From positions 2,884,501 to 2,948,500 of the forward strand of contig NZ_CP109599.1 in assembly GCF_036231945.1 (NCBI RefSeq): a DNA stretch of 64,000 nucleotides, given 5' to 3'. This document shows positions 9,349 through 17,405 of this stretch, piece after piece. This DNA comes from Streptomyces sp. NBC_01429. Lineage in GTDB: Bacteria > Actinomycetota > Actinomycetes > Streptomycetales > Streptomycetaceae. The notes below the pieces were generated by a model that searched no databases, was not told where the DNA came from, and was given only the letters and a program-made list of their open reading frames with translations. The position numbers and the translations under genes were made by a program. The stretch's first letter is position 1, and each line of letters begins with the position of its first letter.

Positions 9349-10202
9349 GACGTACGGTCCCTCTCGTCGACAAGCGCGCGGGCCCGGTTGAAGAACGGGG
9401 TGCCGCGCATCTGCCCGTCCACGGTGGTCACCGTTCCGCCGCTGGCGTCGGCGGCCGCGACGACGGCGCGGGCCTGTGCGATCTCCTCGGTGGTCGGGGT
9501 GAAGACCTCGTTGATCACCTGTACGTGGCGGGGGTGGACGCAGCCTTTGCCGTAGAAGCCGATTTCCTTGGCCCGTTCGGCGTCACGGCGCAGGATGCCG
9601 AGGTCGTCGAGTTCCCAGGTGGGGGCGTCGATAGCGGGGATGTTCGCGGCGGTGGCGGCGTTGATGAGGGCCGAGCGGGCGTAGTGGAGGGTGTCCCAGT
9701 CCAGGCCGCAGCGGACGGAGGCGGCGTAGTCGGCGGAGCCGAAGAGGACGCCGCCGAGCCGGGGAACTCGCATGATCGCGGGGAGAGTGTCGAAGGCCCG
9801 GGGGCTTTCGATCAGCGCCCAGATGTCGGGGGTGTAGCCGTCGGTGTCGAGTACGGCGGCGACGAGTTCGATGTCGCGGGGGGATTCCACCTTGGGGACC
9901 ACGATGAGGTCGGGCCGGGCGGTGTAGGCGGCGAGGGCGGCGAGGTCTTTGATGCCGTCGATCGTCGTGAGGCCGTTCATCCGGATGCCGAGGGTGCACG
10001 TCGGGTCGGGGTGGGCGAAGAACGCTTCGGAGGTGGTGCGGGCGGTCTGCTTGTCGGGGAGGGCGACGGAGTCCTCGATGTCGACGACGGCGACTGCGGC
10101 ACCGGACTTCCGCGCGGTGGCGAAGCGGTCTTCGTACCGGCCGGGGGTGATGATCCAGGCCCGTCCGGGACGGTGGCTCTGGCTGGTCATGGGGTGGTTC
10201 AC
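9345..10202 (-). CDS. HpcH/HpaI (CitE-like) aldolase or acyl-CoA lyase
   Basis: About 285 residues (GTG at 10202, or ATG at 10190 giving 281). A TIM-barrel lyase of the CitE/Mcl family: an early VVDIEDSVALPDKQ carries the acidic metal-binding region, WALIESPRAFDTL holds the metal-ligand Glu, and KGCVHPRHVQVINEVFTP is the conserved C-terminal signature. These enzymes cleave or form C-C bonds between acyl-CoA and glyoxylate or acetyl units, for example malyl- or methylmalyl-CoA lyase. The start overlaps the stop of the ACP gene by 4 bp and the end overlaps the MaoC start. That places it between carrier and hydratase in one transcript. Confidence 0.87.
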   Translation of the reverse strand: MNHPMTSQSHRPGRAWIITPGRYEDRFATARKSGAAVAVVDIEDSVALPDKQTARTTSEAFFAHPDPTCTLGIRMNGLTTIDGIKDLAALAAYTARPDLIVVPKVESPRDIELVAAVLDTDGYTPDIWALIESPRAFDTLPAIMRVPRLGGVLFGSADYAASVRCGLDWDTLHYARSALINAATAANIPAIDAPTWELDDLGILRRDAERAKEIGFYGKGCVHPRHVQVINEVFTPTTEEIAQARAVVAAADASGGTVTTVDGQMRGTPFFNRARALVDERDRTS

Positions 10203-10429
10203 CTTCCGTTGCGCTTGGTGGTGATGAGGCGGTCGAGCCGGCCGAGGGTGGCGGCGTTCTTGATGTCGCTGTCGCTGATGTCGATGCCGTAGCGGTCGGT
10301 GAGCAGGACGGACAGTTCGACGACGGCGAGGGAGTCGAATCCGGCGTGGTCGAGGCTGGCGTCGTCGGTGAGCCGGTCGGCGGGCAGCTTGAGGTCGTCG
10401 GTCAGGATGCGGGCGAGGTCACCGGTCAT
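10199..10429 (-). CDS. Acyl carrier protein
   Basis: A 76-residue acyl carrier protein with the phosphopantetheine attachment site FDSLAVVELS (Ser33), then helix III and an acidic SDSDIKNAATLGRL segment. ATG at 10429 overlaps the stop of the KAS III gene (ATGA), and its own stop overlaps the CitE-like gene. A dedicated ACP next to a FabH-like enzyme means the cluster builds or loads an acyl group on a carrier. It needs a phosphopantetheinyl transferase from elsewhere in the genome. Confidence 0.92.
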   Translation of the reverse strand: MTGDLARILTDDLKLPADRLTDDASLDHAGFDSLAVVELSVLLTDRYGIDISDSDIKNAATLGRLDRLITTKRNGR

Positions 10430-11427
10430 GTCCGGCTCCTTTGGGTGGGTGGCTGCGGGGAGAGGCCGGGCCAGGTGAGGGTGGTGGCACCCCAGGTCAG
10501 TCCGGCACCGAACGCGGTGAGCAGGGTGCGGTGGCCGGGCTTGAGACGGCCGTCGGCGGCGGAGCGGGCCAGGAGCAGGGGGATGGATGCGGCGCCGGTG
10601 TTGCCGGTCTCGGCGATATTGCTGAGTTGTCGGTCGTCTGGGACGCCGAGCGTGCGTGCGACAAAGGCGGTGATGCGGCTGTTGGCCTGGTGCGGGACCA
10701 GACGGTCGATGTCGCCGAGTTCCCATCCGGCGGCGGCGGTGGCCTGGCGGGACGCGGTGGACATGCGGTCGACCGCATGCCGGAAGACCTCGCCTCCGTC
10801 CATGTGCAGGGCGCCGGTGCGGGAGGCCCGGATCAGGTCGGCGCCGGTGCCGTCGCTGCCCAGGACCACCGGCCCGAGCGCCCCGGCCTCGTCCGCGCTG
10901 CCGTGGCGCAGCACTACGGCTCCGGCGCCGTCGCCGAACAGGGGGACGGTTGTGCGGTCCTCGGGGTCGGGAAGGGTGGCGAGGCGGTCGGCGCCGATGA
11001 CCAGGACGGTCCCTACGGCGCCGGCGGCGATCAGTCCGGCCGCGGTGGCGAGGGCGTAGAGGAATCCGGTGCAGCCGGCTGCGAGGTCGTAGGCGGGGAT
11101 GCCGGTCAGGCCGAGCCGGGTGGCAACGGCGGGGGCGGTGGCCGGACAGCAGCGGTCCGGGGTGGTTGTGGCGACCACCAGTGCCTCCACGGTGACCGGT
11201 TCCGTGTCGGCGAGGGCCTGGGCGCCGGCCCGAACAGCGAGGTCGGTCGTGGACAGGTCCGCCCCGGCGACGTGCCGTTGGGTGATGCCGGTCCGCGAGC
11301 GGATCCACTCGTCGGTTGTATTCAGACGTGCGGTCAGGTCGGCGTTCGAGACGGTGTGCGGAGGCAGTGCCGCGCCGACTGCGCAGATCACAGCCGCTCT
11401 CCCGGCAGCGACGGATGCGGCGGTCAT
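10426..11427 (-). CDS. FabH-like 3-oxoacyl-ACP synthase III
   Basis: A 333-residue KAS III with the full catalytic triad: Cys119 in [13 protein letters not shown], His246 in VPHQANSRI and Asn276 in [12 protein letters not shown]. This is nearly the same numbering as E. coli FabH. Such enzymes condense an acyl-CoA starter with malonyl-ACP, and cluster-borne homologues may instead transfer acyl groups or form esters. It overlaps the aldolase gene upstream and the ACP gene downstream by 4 bp each, so translation is coupled. Because no modular PKS or other ketosynthase is nearby, one condensation step, or starter loading, is the most that can be inferred. Confidence 0.9.
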   Translation of the reverse strand: MTAASVAAGRAAVICAVGAALPPHTVSNADLTARLNTTDEWIRSRTGITQRHVAGADLSTTDLAVRAGAQALADTEPVTVEALVVATTTPDRCCPATAPAVATRLGLTGIPAYDLAAGCTGFLYALATAAGLIAAGAVGTVLVIGADRLATLPDPEDRTTVPLFGDGAGAVVLRHGSADEAGALGPVVLGSDGTGADLIRASRTGALHMDGGEVFRHAVDRMSTASRQATAAAGWELGDIDRLVPHQANSRITAFVARTLGVPDDRQLSNIAETGNTGAASIPLLLARSAADGRLKPGHRTLLTAFGAGLTWGATTLTWPGLSPQPPTQRSRT

Positions 11428-12467
11428 CGGGCGGCCGCCTTGAGCTGCCGGGCGACATCGCCGATGAGGTCTTCCTGCCCGGCGACGACCTGCCGCTCGC
11501 CGAGGGCGAGGAACAGGTCGATGGGGTCGACGCCTTCGGCGTGTGCGGTCTGAAGGACGGGCCGCCTGAAGCCGGAGAATACCCCGGCGAGTCCGCTGGC
11601 CACGGCGATCGAGTCGATGGTCGGCGGGGCCTCCATCAGGCGGTCGGCGGCGATGTCGGCGGCGGCCAGGACCTCGCGCAGGCCGATCCCGGTCTCGGCG
11701 CCGTGGCGCTCCAGGACGGCCACGAGGACTTCGAGCTGGGTGTTGCCGGCCCCGGCGCCGAACCCGCGGGCGGTCGCGTCGATGACGGTCGCCCCGGCGT
11801 CCACGGCGGCAAGGCTGTTCGCTACGGCCAGGCCCAGGTTGTTGTGGCCGTGGAAGATGACCGGCACACCGACGGCGTCGGCGATGGCGTGCACGCGCTC
11901 GGTGACGTCGGAAGGGAGGTAGTACCCGGCCGAGTCCATGATGCCGACGGCCTGAGCGCCGAACTTCACCATCAGGGCGCACTGTTCGGCGAGGTCGCCG
12001 GGTCCGGTCATGTGGCTCATGAGCAGGACGCCCTGGGCTTCGGCTCCGAGGTCGCGGACGACACCAAGGTGACGTTCGGTGACATCGGCCTCGGTGCAGT
12101 GCGCGGCGATCCGTACGATGTCGGCGCCGTGGTGGACGGCGGCCTCCAGGTCGTCGGATGTACCCCAGCCGGGGGCCATGAAGACGCCCATCCGCGACGA
12201 GGTGAGGGCTTCGCGGACGGTGGTGAGCATCGTGGCGTCGTCGAGCTTGGAGCGGCCGATCTGGAGGCTGGAGGCGCCCAGGCCGTTGCCGTGGCCGACC
12301 TCGACCACCGGCACGGCGGCGGCGTTCGCGGCGGTGGCGTAGGCGCGGAGCTGGTCGGCGTCGAGCTGGTGGCCGACGGCGTGGTGGCCGTCGCGCAGAG
12401 TCGGGTCGTGCAGGAGGATCCGGGGCCGCTCGTGCGGGTGTGTGTTCACGGATGGGGTTCCCTTCAT
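11424..12467 (-). CDS. HMG-type aldolase, 4-hydroxy-2-oxovalerate aldolase family (MhpE/DmpG-like)
   Basis: About 347 residues from ATG 12467; a GTG at 12449 is a possible shorter start. The DRE-TIM-type barrel opens with HDPTLRDG (Asp21, Arg25, Asp26), and the metal-binding HxH is His206/His208 in [14 protein letters not shown]. The family cleaves or makes 4-hydroxy-2-oxo acids from pyruvate and an aldehyde, and normally forms a channelled complex with the acylating aldehyde dehydrogenase encoded just upstream. In a biosynthetic setting the pair can run in reverse: CoA ester to aldehyde, then aldol addition. NikA/NikB of nikkomycin biosynthesis are the precedent I know. Confidence 0.9.
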   Translation of the reverse strand: MKGTPSVNTHPHERPRILLHDPTLRDGHHAVGHQLDADQLRAYATAANAAAVPVVEVGHGNGLGASSLQIGRSKLDDATMLTTVREALTSSRMGVFMAPGWGTSDDLEAAVHHGADIVRIAAHCTEADVTERHLGVVRDLGAEAQGVLLMSHMTGPGDLAEQCALMVKFGAQAVGIMDSAGYYLPSDVTERVHAIADAVGVPVIFHGHNNLGLAVANSLAAVDAGATVIDATARGFGAGAGNTQLEVLVAVLERHGAETGIGLREVLAAADIAADRLMEAPPTIDSIAVASGLAGVFSGFRRPVLQTAHAEGVDPIDLFLALGERQVVAGQEDLIGDVARQLKAAAR

Positions 12468-13321
12468 CGGGACTGCTCGGCGAGCAGGACGGCGGCGGCG
12501 TTGATGATGTCGACGCTTCCGGCGTGAGGGGGCAGGCGGCCGCCGCTGGCGGTCACCTCCACCGCGACCGAGATCCGGCCCGGGTCCACGGCGAGTGAGG
12601 TCACCTTGAACCCGGGTGTGTAGGCGCGCACGGCCTGGGCGGCGGCCGCGATGCTCGTGCGGACCGGTGCGGCGCGGAAGCTGCCTGCGAGGACAGTCAT
12701 GGCCACCCGGAACGGCGGGGCGGGGCGGGCGGGGCTGAGGTTGACCATCACTTTCACGTCCCGGGTGCCGGTGAAGGTCCGGATCGCGGCGGAGGTGGTG
12801 GCGATGTACTGGTCGAGGTTCAGGCGGGTGGCCCGGCCGGCGCTCGCACTCGCCCCGGTGGAGACCACCTCGATGTAGGTGGGGGTGCAGTGCTCGGAGA
12901 TCGCGTACAGGATTGGAATGGCCGCCTGCCCGCCACAGCTGACGAGGTTCACGTGCCGGTGGGCCGCCGACCGGTGGCTGTTGGCCCCCGGAACAATGAC
13001 GGTGCCATGCCCCGTGGGGGTCAGGTCGATCAGGGTGGTGCCGGTCGGACGCAGTGCCGCCCAGTGGTCGGCGTGGCTGTCGGCGTTGGTGGCGTCGAAG
13101 ACCACGTCGAAGGGCCCGGCATCCAGCACGGCGCGGATCCCGCCGGCCGTGGTCGGGTGGCCCATCTCGGCCGCCCGTCGCAGCCCCAGGCTGTCCCGGT
13201 CGCGCCCTGCCACCAGGGCCAGTTCCAGCTTCTGCGACTGGTGGATCTTGTCGGTGAGGTCGACGCCGATCAGGCCCGCGCCGAGTACCGCGACACGGAG
13301 ACGCTGTTCATCAGCAGCCAT
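12464..13321 (-). CDS. Acylating aldehyde dehydrogenase (MhpF/DmpF-like)
   Basis: A 285-residue NAD-dependent CoA-acylating aldehyde dehydrogenase. The N-terminal Rossmann motif is [13 protein letters not shown], and the catalytic Cys129 lies in [12 protein letters not shown], close to Cys132 of DmpF. The reaction is aldehyde + CoA + NAD+ to acyl-CoA + NADH, or the reverse. ATG 13321 is preferred over ATG 13336 because a clear AAGGAG sits six bases before it. The 3' end overlaps the aldolase gene by 4 bp, as expected for a channelled aldolase-dehydrogenase pair. Confidence 0.9.
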   Translation of the reverse strand: MAADEQRLRVAVLGAGLIGVDLTDKIHQSQKLELALVAGRDRDSLGLRRAAEMGHPTTAGGIRAVLDAGPFDVVFDATNADSHADHWAALRPTGTTLIDLTPTGHGTVIVPGANSHRSAAHRHVNLVSCGGQAAIPILYAISEHCTPTYIEVVSTGASASAGRATRLNLDQYIATTSAAIRTFTGTRDVKVMVNLSPARPAPPFRVAMTVLAGSFRAAPVRTSIAAAAQAVRAYTPGFKVTSLAVDPGRISVAVEVTASGGRLPPHAGSVDIINAAAVLLAEQSR

Positions 13322-13386
13322 CGGCCGCTCCTTCATTCGAGGGGAAGGGGTGGTGCATGAGTGCGAGGTCGGCAGAGTGCTGCGGG

Positions 13387-14178
13387 TCAGCGCACGCGCA
13401 GCTCGACCGGCGGGAGATGCGGCGAGCGGGCGCGCACCGTGCTCCGGGCCTCCAGCGGGAGGCTGGCGTGCACGGCCCCGGCCAGAACCAGCTGCCCGGC
13501 GCGCAGTCCGTCGCCGGTGCGGTGCAGCCGTCCGGCGAGCCAGGTCAGGGCGCGGAGCGGGTCGCCGAGGACGGCGCGACCCTCTCCGGTGGCCACCGCG
13601 GTGCCGTTGACGCTGACGACCAGCGGTTCGGCAGCCAGGTCCATGTCCGCGCCGAGCGGCACCATGGGCCCGGTGACCACCCGGGCGCAGGACGCGTTGT
13701 CGGCGATGCTGTCCGCGACCGTGATGCGCCAGCCGGTGAACCGGGTGTCGATCACCTCCAGGGCGAGGAACACCTTCTCCACCGCCGCCCGTGCCTCGTC
13801 CACACTCACGTTCTCGCCCGCCAGGTCATGGCCGAGCCGGAAAGCGATCTCCGCCTCCACCCGCGGCTGCATCAGCACGGACCGGGCCATGGTGCTGCCG
13901 GTGGGCAGCACCATGTCGTCCAGCAGGACCCCCGAGTCCGACTCGTCGACGCCCATCTGTTCCTGCATGGCCCGAGAGGTCACCCCGGCCTTGAGGCCGA
14001 CGACGCGGGCGCCACCCGAGATCCGCCGGGCAACCCCCGCCCCCTGCACCCGGTAGGCGGTCTCCAAAGACAGACCCGGCCTCCGGACGGTCAGCACGTC
14101 GATCGGCACCCGCTCGGACTCCGCCGCCAGCAGAGCCGACGCCGTAGCGGCGATCCAGCGGTCATCCGGCTCGTCCAT
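13387..14178 (-). CDS. 2-keto-4-pentenoate hydratase-like protein (MhpD family)
   Basis: A 263-residue member of the fumarylacetoacetase / 2-hydroxypentadienoate hydratase superfamily. The segment MQPRVEAEIAFRLGHDL carries the conserved metal-binding Glu-x-Glu, followed by ALEVIDTRFTGW. The ATG has a strong upstream GAGGAGG. It is the first gene of the leftward operon. In catabolism MhpD-E-F work in sequence: hydratase, aldolase, dehydrogenase. No ring-cleavage dioxygenase or other meta-cleavage gene is present, and a KAS III and ACP follow, so a biosynthetic role is more likely than aromatic degradation. Decarboxylase activity, also known in this superfamily, cannot be excluded. Confidence 0.85.
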   Translation of the reverse strand: MDEPDDRWIAATASALLAAESERVPIDVLTVRRPGLSLETAYRVQGAGVARRISGGARVVGLKAGVTSRAMQEQMGVDESDSGVLLDDMVLPTGSTMARSVLMQPRVEAEIAFRLGHDLAGENVSVDEARAAVEKVFLALEVIDTRFTGWRITVADSIADNASCARVVTGPMVPLGADMDLAAEPLVVSVNGTAVATGEGRAVLGDPLRALTWLAGRLHRTGDGLRAGQLVLAGAVHASLPLEARSTVRARSPHLPPVELRVR

Positions 14179-14339
14179 GACGATTCCTCCTCGGGGCATG
14201 GGGCATCGCCTACGGTTCGCAGACGTGGGCACGGAAGCAGATCCAGCGTGGCGCTGAAATGCCGACCGCCGGGTCCGGGCCTGATGAACAGTCAACCGGC
14301 GGGCTCATCGCAGCGGTACGGTGATGGACAGGCCAAGCG

Positions 14340-14356
14340 GTATATCGCGTATATAC
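14340..14356. promoter_or_regulatory. Palindromic operator-like site before the cluster regulator
   Basis: GTATAT-CGCGT-ATATAC is an inverted repeat with 6-bp arms, and its right part contains the perfect 8-bp palindrome GTATATAC. It ends 13 bp before the ATG of the regulator gene and is strikingly AT-rich for this genome. GTATATAC-like sites resemble operators of HutC-type GntR repressors, but no GntR gene is in this island. Autoregulation by the neighbouring protein is equally possible. Confidence 0.55.
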
Positions 14357-14369
14357 GGGGCAGGTACTC

Positions 14370-15743
14370 ATGACCACGCGCACGCCGAACGCCCAGCTCA
14401 GCACCCTTGTCGCCGAATCCGGCCTCACCTACGAGGCGCTGGCCAAGGCGGTCCGCGCGGTCGCCGCCGAGTGCGGCACGGACTTACGCACCAACAAGTC
14501 CAACGTCGAGCACTGGCTCGGTGGATCCGTGCCCCGCGGCGACACACCCCGCTACCTCGCGGTCGCGCTCTCCCGACGCCTGGGCCGCCTCCTGACCACC
14601 GCCGACCTCGGCCGACCCTCCCCGGCAGAAGCCGAGAATGAGACCATCGGACTGTCCCTGGGGGGCGACCCGCTGGACGCTCTGCTGCCGATGTGGAGGT
14701 ACGAGTTGGACCGCCGCCACTTCCTGACGGCCTCCGCCTACTCCGCGGCCTCCGCCGCGTTACCCCTCAGCCACGTCCAGGACATCGCCGCCCGCACCGC
14801 GGCCGCCCGCACCGGCTACACCGTCGGCATGGCCGAAGTCGCCGCCGTCCGCGACATGATCCACGCGTTCTCCGAGATGGACGAACGCCACGGCGGACAA
14901 CATGGCCGCAGCGCCCTGGTCACCTACCTCCGCGACGACGTCGCCCCGCTGTGCCGGGCCCGGTTCCGCACCGACGAAGTCCGCCAGCAGATGCTGTCCG
15001 CCGCCGGCCGAGGGGTCCACCTGCTGGGCTGGAAGAGCTACGACGCCGGTCAGCAGGGGCTCGCCCAGCGCTACTACCTCCAGTCCTACGCCCTGGCCGC
15101 CGAGTCCGGCCTGTGCGGGCACGACGGATTCGTGATGCGCACGATGGCCATGCAGGGCCTCAAGCTCCATCGCCCCGAGCACTGCCTGGGCCTGGCCGAG
15201 ACCGGACTGAACCGGGCCAAGGGACGTGTGGACGCCCAGACCGAAGCGCTCTTCCGCGTCGTTCACGCCCACACCCTGGCCAAGAGCGGCAAGCGCCGCG
15301 CGGCCCTCTCCGAGGCCGAACATGCACGTACCCTGCTGACCGGCGCCCCCGGCGACGAGGTGCCGTTCTGGGCGCTGGCCTGGGGCCCACCGGCCGCGTC
15401 GGTTTACTCCCGTACCGCCAAGGTCCACGAGACCGTGGGAGACCACCGGGCCGCCGCCGAGCAGTACGCGCTGGCCGCCACGGCCCGCCCCGCAAGCACC
15501 TACGCGCGGATCGTCGCCCTGGACCTGGTCGCGGGCGCGGAGATGCACCTCAAGCGCGGCAGCATCGAGCAGGCGTGCGCCACCTGGCACCGGGCCATCG
15601 ACCACATGGACGGTGTCCGCTCCGTCCGCACCCGGAAGGCGGTCTCCCGCATGCGCGGTGACCTCGCACGCTTCAGAGCCCGTGGCCTGCGGCGCGTGGC
15701 CGAACTCGATGAACGGGGACGCGACTTCCTGGCCGGTGCCTGA
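14370..15743 (+). CDS. Actinobacterial HTH/TPR-type transcriptional regulator with two TTA codons
   Basis: A 457-residue protein. Residues 8-75 form a helix-turn-helix-like region (LTYEALAKAVRAVAAECG, then NKSNVEHWLGGSVPRGDTPRY). An RRHFL...ASAYSAASAAL stretch in the middle is often misread as a Tat signal. The rest is all-helical and TPR-like. It belongs to the large Streptomyces family of HTH/TPR regulators often found beside secondary-metabolite genes or NUDIX genes. Codon 39 (14484-14486) and codon 131 (14760-14762) are TTA, so translation should need the bldA tRNA. It is divergent from the eight-gene operon and is the likely cluster regulator. Confidence 0.8.
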   Translation: MTTRTPNAQLSTLVAESGLTYEALAKAVRAVAAECGTDLRTNKSNVEHWLGGSVPRGDTPRYLAVALSRRLGRLLTTADLGRPSPAEAENETIGLSLGGDPLDALLPMWRYELDRRHFLTASAYSAASAALPLSHVQDIAARTAAARTGYTVGMAEVAAVRDMIHAFSEMDERHGGQHGRSALVTYLRDDVAPLCRARFRTDEVRQQMLSAAGRGVHLLGWKSYDAGQQGLAQRYYLQSYALAAESGLCGHDGFVMRTMAMQGLKLHRPEHCLGLAETGLNRAKGRVDAQTEALFRVVHAHTLAKSGKRRAALSEAEHARTLLTGAPGDEVPFWALAWGPPAASVYSRTAKVHETVGDHRAAAEQYALAATARPASTYARIVALDLVAGAEMHLKRGSIEQACATWHRAIDHMDGVRSVRTRKAVSRMRGDLARFRARGLRRVAELDERGRDFLAGA

Positions 15744-15745
15744 CC

Positions 15746-16486
15746 TCAGCAGCCCCCGGAGAAGCGGCTGACGATCGGCTTGAGGTAATCCGCGTGCGGA
15801 CCGGCCAGACCGGCGAGTTCGTCCGGTGTGCGCACCAGGGCGATGTCGTCGAGTTCGGATTCACGGCCCTGGATGCGCTCGGCCGCCGCAGCGGCGGTGA
15901 AGTCCGCGCGCACTACCGCTTCGGGAAGAGCCGGGGCAAGGTAGGTCAGACCGACACTGCCGTTCTCGCCGCGGGTGACTACCCACAGCTTCAGAACCTC
16001 GGCCGCCGCGCTGATCCCCAACTCCTCGGCGAGTTCACGCGCGGCTTGGCCGGCCAGTGCCGACTCGTCCAGCAACGCCCCGTCCTGTGGCGGTTCCACA
16101 GATCCACCCGGCAGCTGCCAGCGACCCGGGGCGGCCGTGGAGGGCGACATCCTCGCTGCCAGCACACGGCCGTCGTCGGTCGGCTGAGCGACGTTCACGA
16201 ACAACGAGGGCAGCGCCGTGGCGCCGGGAACGCGACGCAATGCGTAGTGCCGGTAGGTCACCCGCACCCAGGAAAGGCGCAGGACGCGCGGGTCGGTCCG
16301 CTCCAGTCCCCCGCACGCCACCACGGGCCCGTCGAACAGGGCGGGGTTGGCCCGGACCGCCCTGTCCCACACCCGGTCCCGGGCCTCGGCGTCCTGGGGC
16401 AGCAGCGGTGGTTCCGCGGCTTCGGTCAGCAGGAGCCGTTCGACGTCGAAAAGGTCAATGCCCACGGGAGGCAGCGTTCCGGTCAC
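15746..16486 (-). CDS. NUDIX hydrolase-like protein
   Basis: A 246-residue protein with a NUDIX domain in the C-terminal half. GRWQLPGGSVEPP starts the box and AARELAEELGI completes it, with a few extra residues between the two parts compared with the canonical spacing. The catalytic REL.EE core is intact. Substrates would be nucleoside diphosphate derivatives or related compounds and cannot be predicted. It is convergent with the HTH/TPR regulator with only 2 bp between the stops. Pairs of this kind recur in actinomycetes, which suggests a functional link that is not understood. Confidence 0.8.
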   Translation of the reverse strand: MTGTLPPVGIDLFDVERLLLTEAAEPPLLPQDAEARDRVWDRAVRANPALFDGPVVACGGLERTDPRVLRLSWVRVTYRHYALRRVPGATALPSLFVNVAQPTDDGRVLAARMSPSTAAPGRWQLPGGSVEPPQDGALLDESALAGQAARELAEELGISAAAEVLKLWVVTRGENGSVGLTYLAPALPEAVVRADFTAAAAAERIQGRESELDDIALVRTPDELAGLAGPHADYLKPIVSRFSGGC

Positions 16487-16798
16487 CGGCTCATCGTAGA
16501 ACCCGGTCCAGGCTTGACCGCCAACTCGGCCGGATACGTCATCTATGGGCGCCCGGCTGGCTGCTGGTCGCCTGTGTCAGCCGGCGAGGGGCCTGGCACG
16601 GTGGCCGCAGCCAGGTTCGGACGGGCGCCCATGTCGAGAGTGACCAGAACAGCGGGGTCGGGCCACGCCGGTCGGCGGGCATGAGCGGGTCCGCCCACGC
16701 GTTTTTACCGGTACCCGGCCTTGGCGCTTGCCCAGGGACAACGACTCTCACAACCGGCCGGCCGTCGTATCTGCGGCGCGCGAACCCGGACCATCGCT

Positions 16799-16815
16799 AC
16801 CGCCAACCGCTGTCG
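16799..16815 (-). repeat. Degenerate intergenic repeat, right copy core
   Basis: The reverse complement is CGACAGCGGTTGGCGGT, identical to 6544-6560. Flanking similarity extends leftwards in this window to about 16720. Orientation is opposite to the left copy. Confidence 0.65.
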
Positions 16816-16891
16816 GCGGAGATCACCCTCAGCGCCGGTTGTCGCCGGAGCAGGCGGGACGACAGCCCCGGGCGGGGCCCTCCCACGCCGC

Positions 16892-16950
16892 TTGAACATG
16901 TTCAAAAACAGGTCTACAGTCCAGGACATCAGCTTTTTGAACACGTTCAA
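16892..16950 (+). promoter_or_regulatory. Promoter with two palindromic operators, probable TetR target
   Basis: TTGAACATGTTCAA (16892-16905) is a perfect 14-bp palindrome. TTGAACACGTTCAA (16937-16950) has the same 6-bp arms. The first TTGAAC also serves as a -35, with TACAGT (16915-16920) as -10 after exactly 17 bp, so one site covers the -35 and the other lies just past the start point. This is the usual layout of repression. The TetR gene at the end of the operon is the likely binder. The -10 to second-site arrangement is seen directly; the regulator assignment is inferred. Confidence 0.8.
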
Positions 16951-16964
16951 AGGGAGGGTGGGGG

Positions 16965-17405
16965 ATGGACCTCACTGTTGTCGCGTATGTGATCTACCTG
17001 CTGATCAGCGTGGCGCTCACCGTGTGGGTGGCCCGGACGCTCAGCGGGAACGGACGTATCTTCCTCGCCGACGTACTCAAGGGGGACGAGAAGCTCGCGG
17101 AGGCCGTCAACCACCTCCTGGTGGTCGGCTTCTATCTGGTCAACCTCGGCTTCGTCGCGCTGTATCTGAAGGCGGCCGACGCCGTGACGGACGCGCGCGG
17201 ACTCTTCGAGGCGCTCTCGGTCAAGCTCGGCGTGGTGCTGCTCGTGCTCGGCGTCATGCACCTGGGCAATGTGTACGTGCTCAACAAGATCCGGCGGCGC
17301 GGGATCATGGAGCGCGACCAGACCCCGCCGGTGGCCCCGCAGGAGTGGACCGGCGGCCCGGCACAGGGTCCCGGTCCGTGGACCGCGCCGGCCGCGGGTG
17401 TGTGA
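16965..17405 (+). CDS. Small integral membrane protein
   Basis: A 146-residue protein with three predicted membrane helices (about residues 5-25, 48-70 and 85-108) and a polar C-terminal tail rich in Pro and Gly. The start has a strong GGGAGG eight bases upstream. I do not recognise a named domain. It is the first gene of a three-gene operon controlled by two palindromic operators, followed by a DUF393 thioredoxin-like protein and a TetR regulator. That context suggests an inducible membrane function, possibly redox- or lipid-related. Confidence 0.75.
   Translation: MDLTVVAYVIYLLISVALTVWVARTLSGNGRIFLADVLKGDEKLAEAVNHLLVVGFYLVNLGFVALYLKAADAVTDARGLFEALSVKLGVVLLVLGVMHLGNVYVLNKIRRRGIMERDQTPPVAPQEWTGGPAQGPGPWTAPAAGV

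Larger units (their letters stand above)
16487..16964. other. 478-bp intergenic region with the right repeat copy and a TetR-type promoter
   Basis: No supported gene. It contains the right copy of the degenerate island-flanking repeat (around 16799-16815) and, next to the following operon, a promoter with two palindromes (16892-16950). Between 16500 and 16780 nothing recognisable was seen. Confidence 0.7.

Noticed and set aside
7645..9555. A 636-codon open frame on the plus strand
   Set aside because: It is antisense to the acetyltransferase, MaoC and CitE-like genes, is Gly/Val/Glu-rich without domains, and results from the high-GC third positions of the real genes.
13251..13275. TTGTCGGTG as another RecA-NDp promoter
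   Set aside because: It lies inside a coding region and no TAnnnT follows after 8 bp. Similar hits at about 3225, 31165 and 35267 fail for the same reason.
14760..14800. Twin-arginine signal (RRHFLTASAYSAASAAL) in the cluster regulator
   Set aside because: It lies about 115 residues into the protein and is a known false Tat match in this regulator family.
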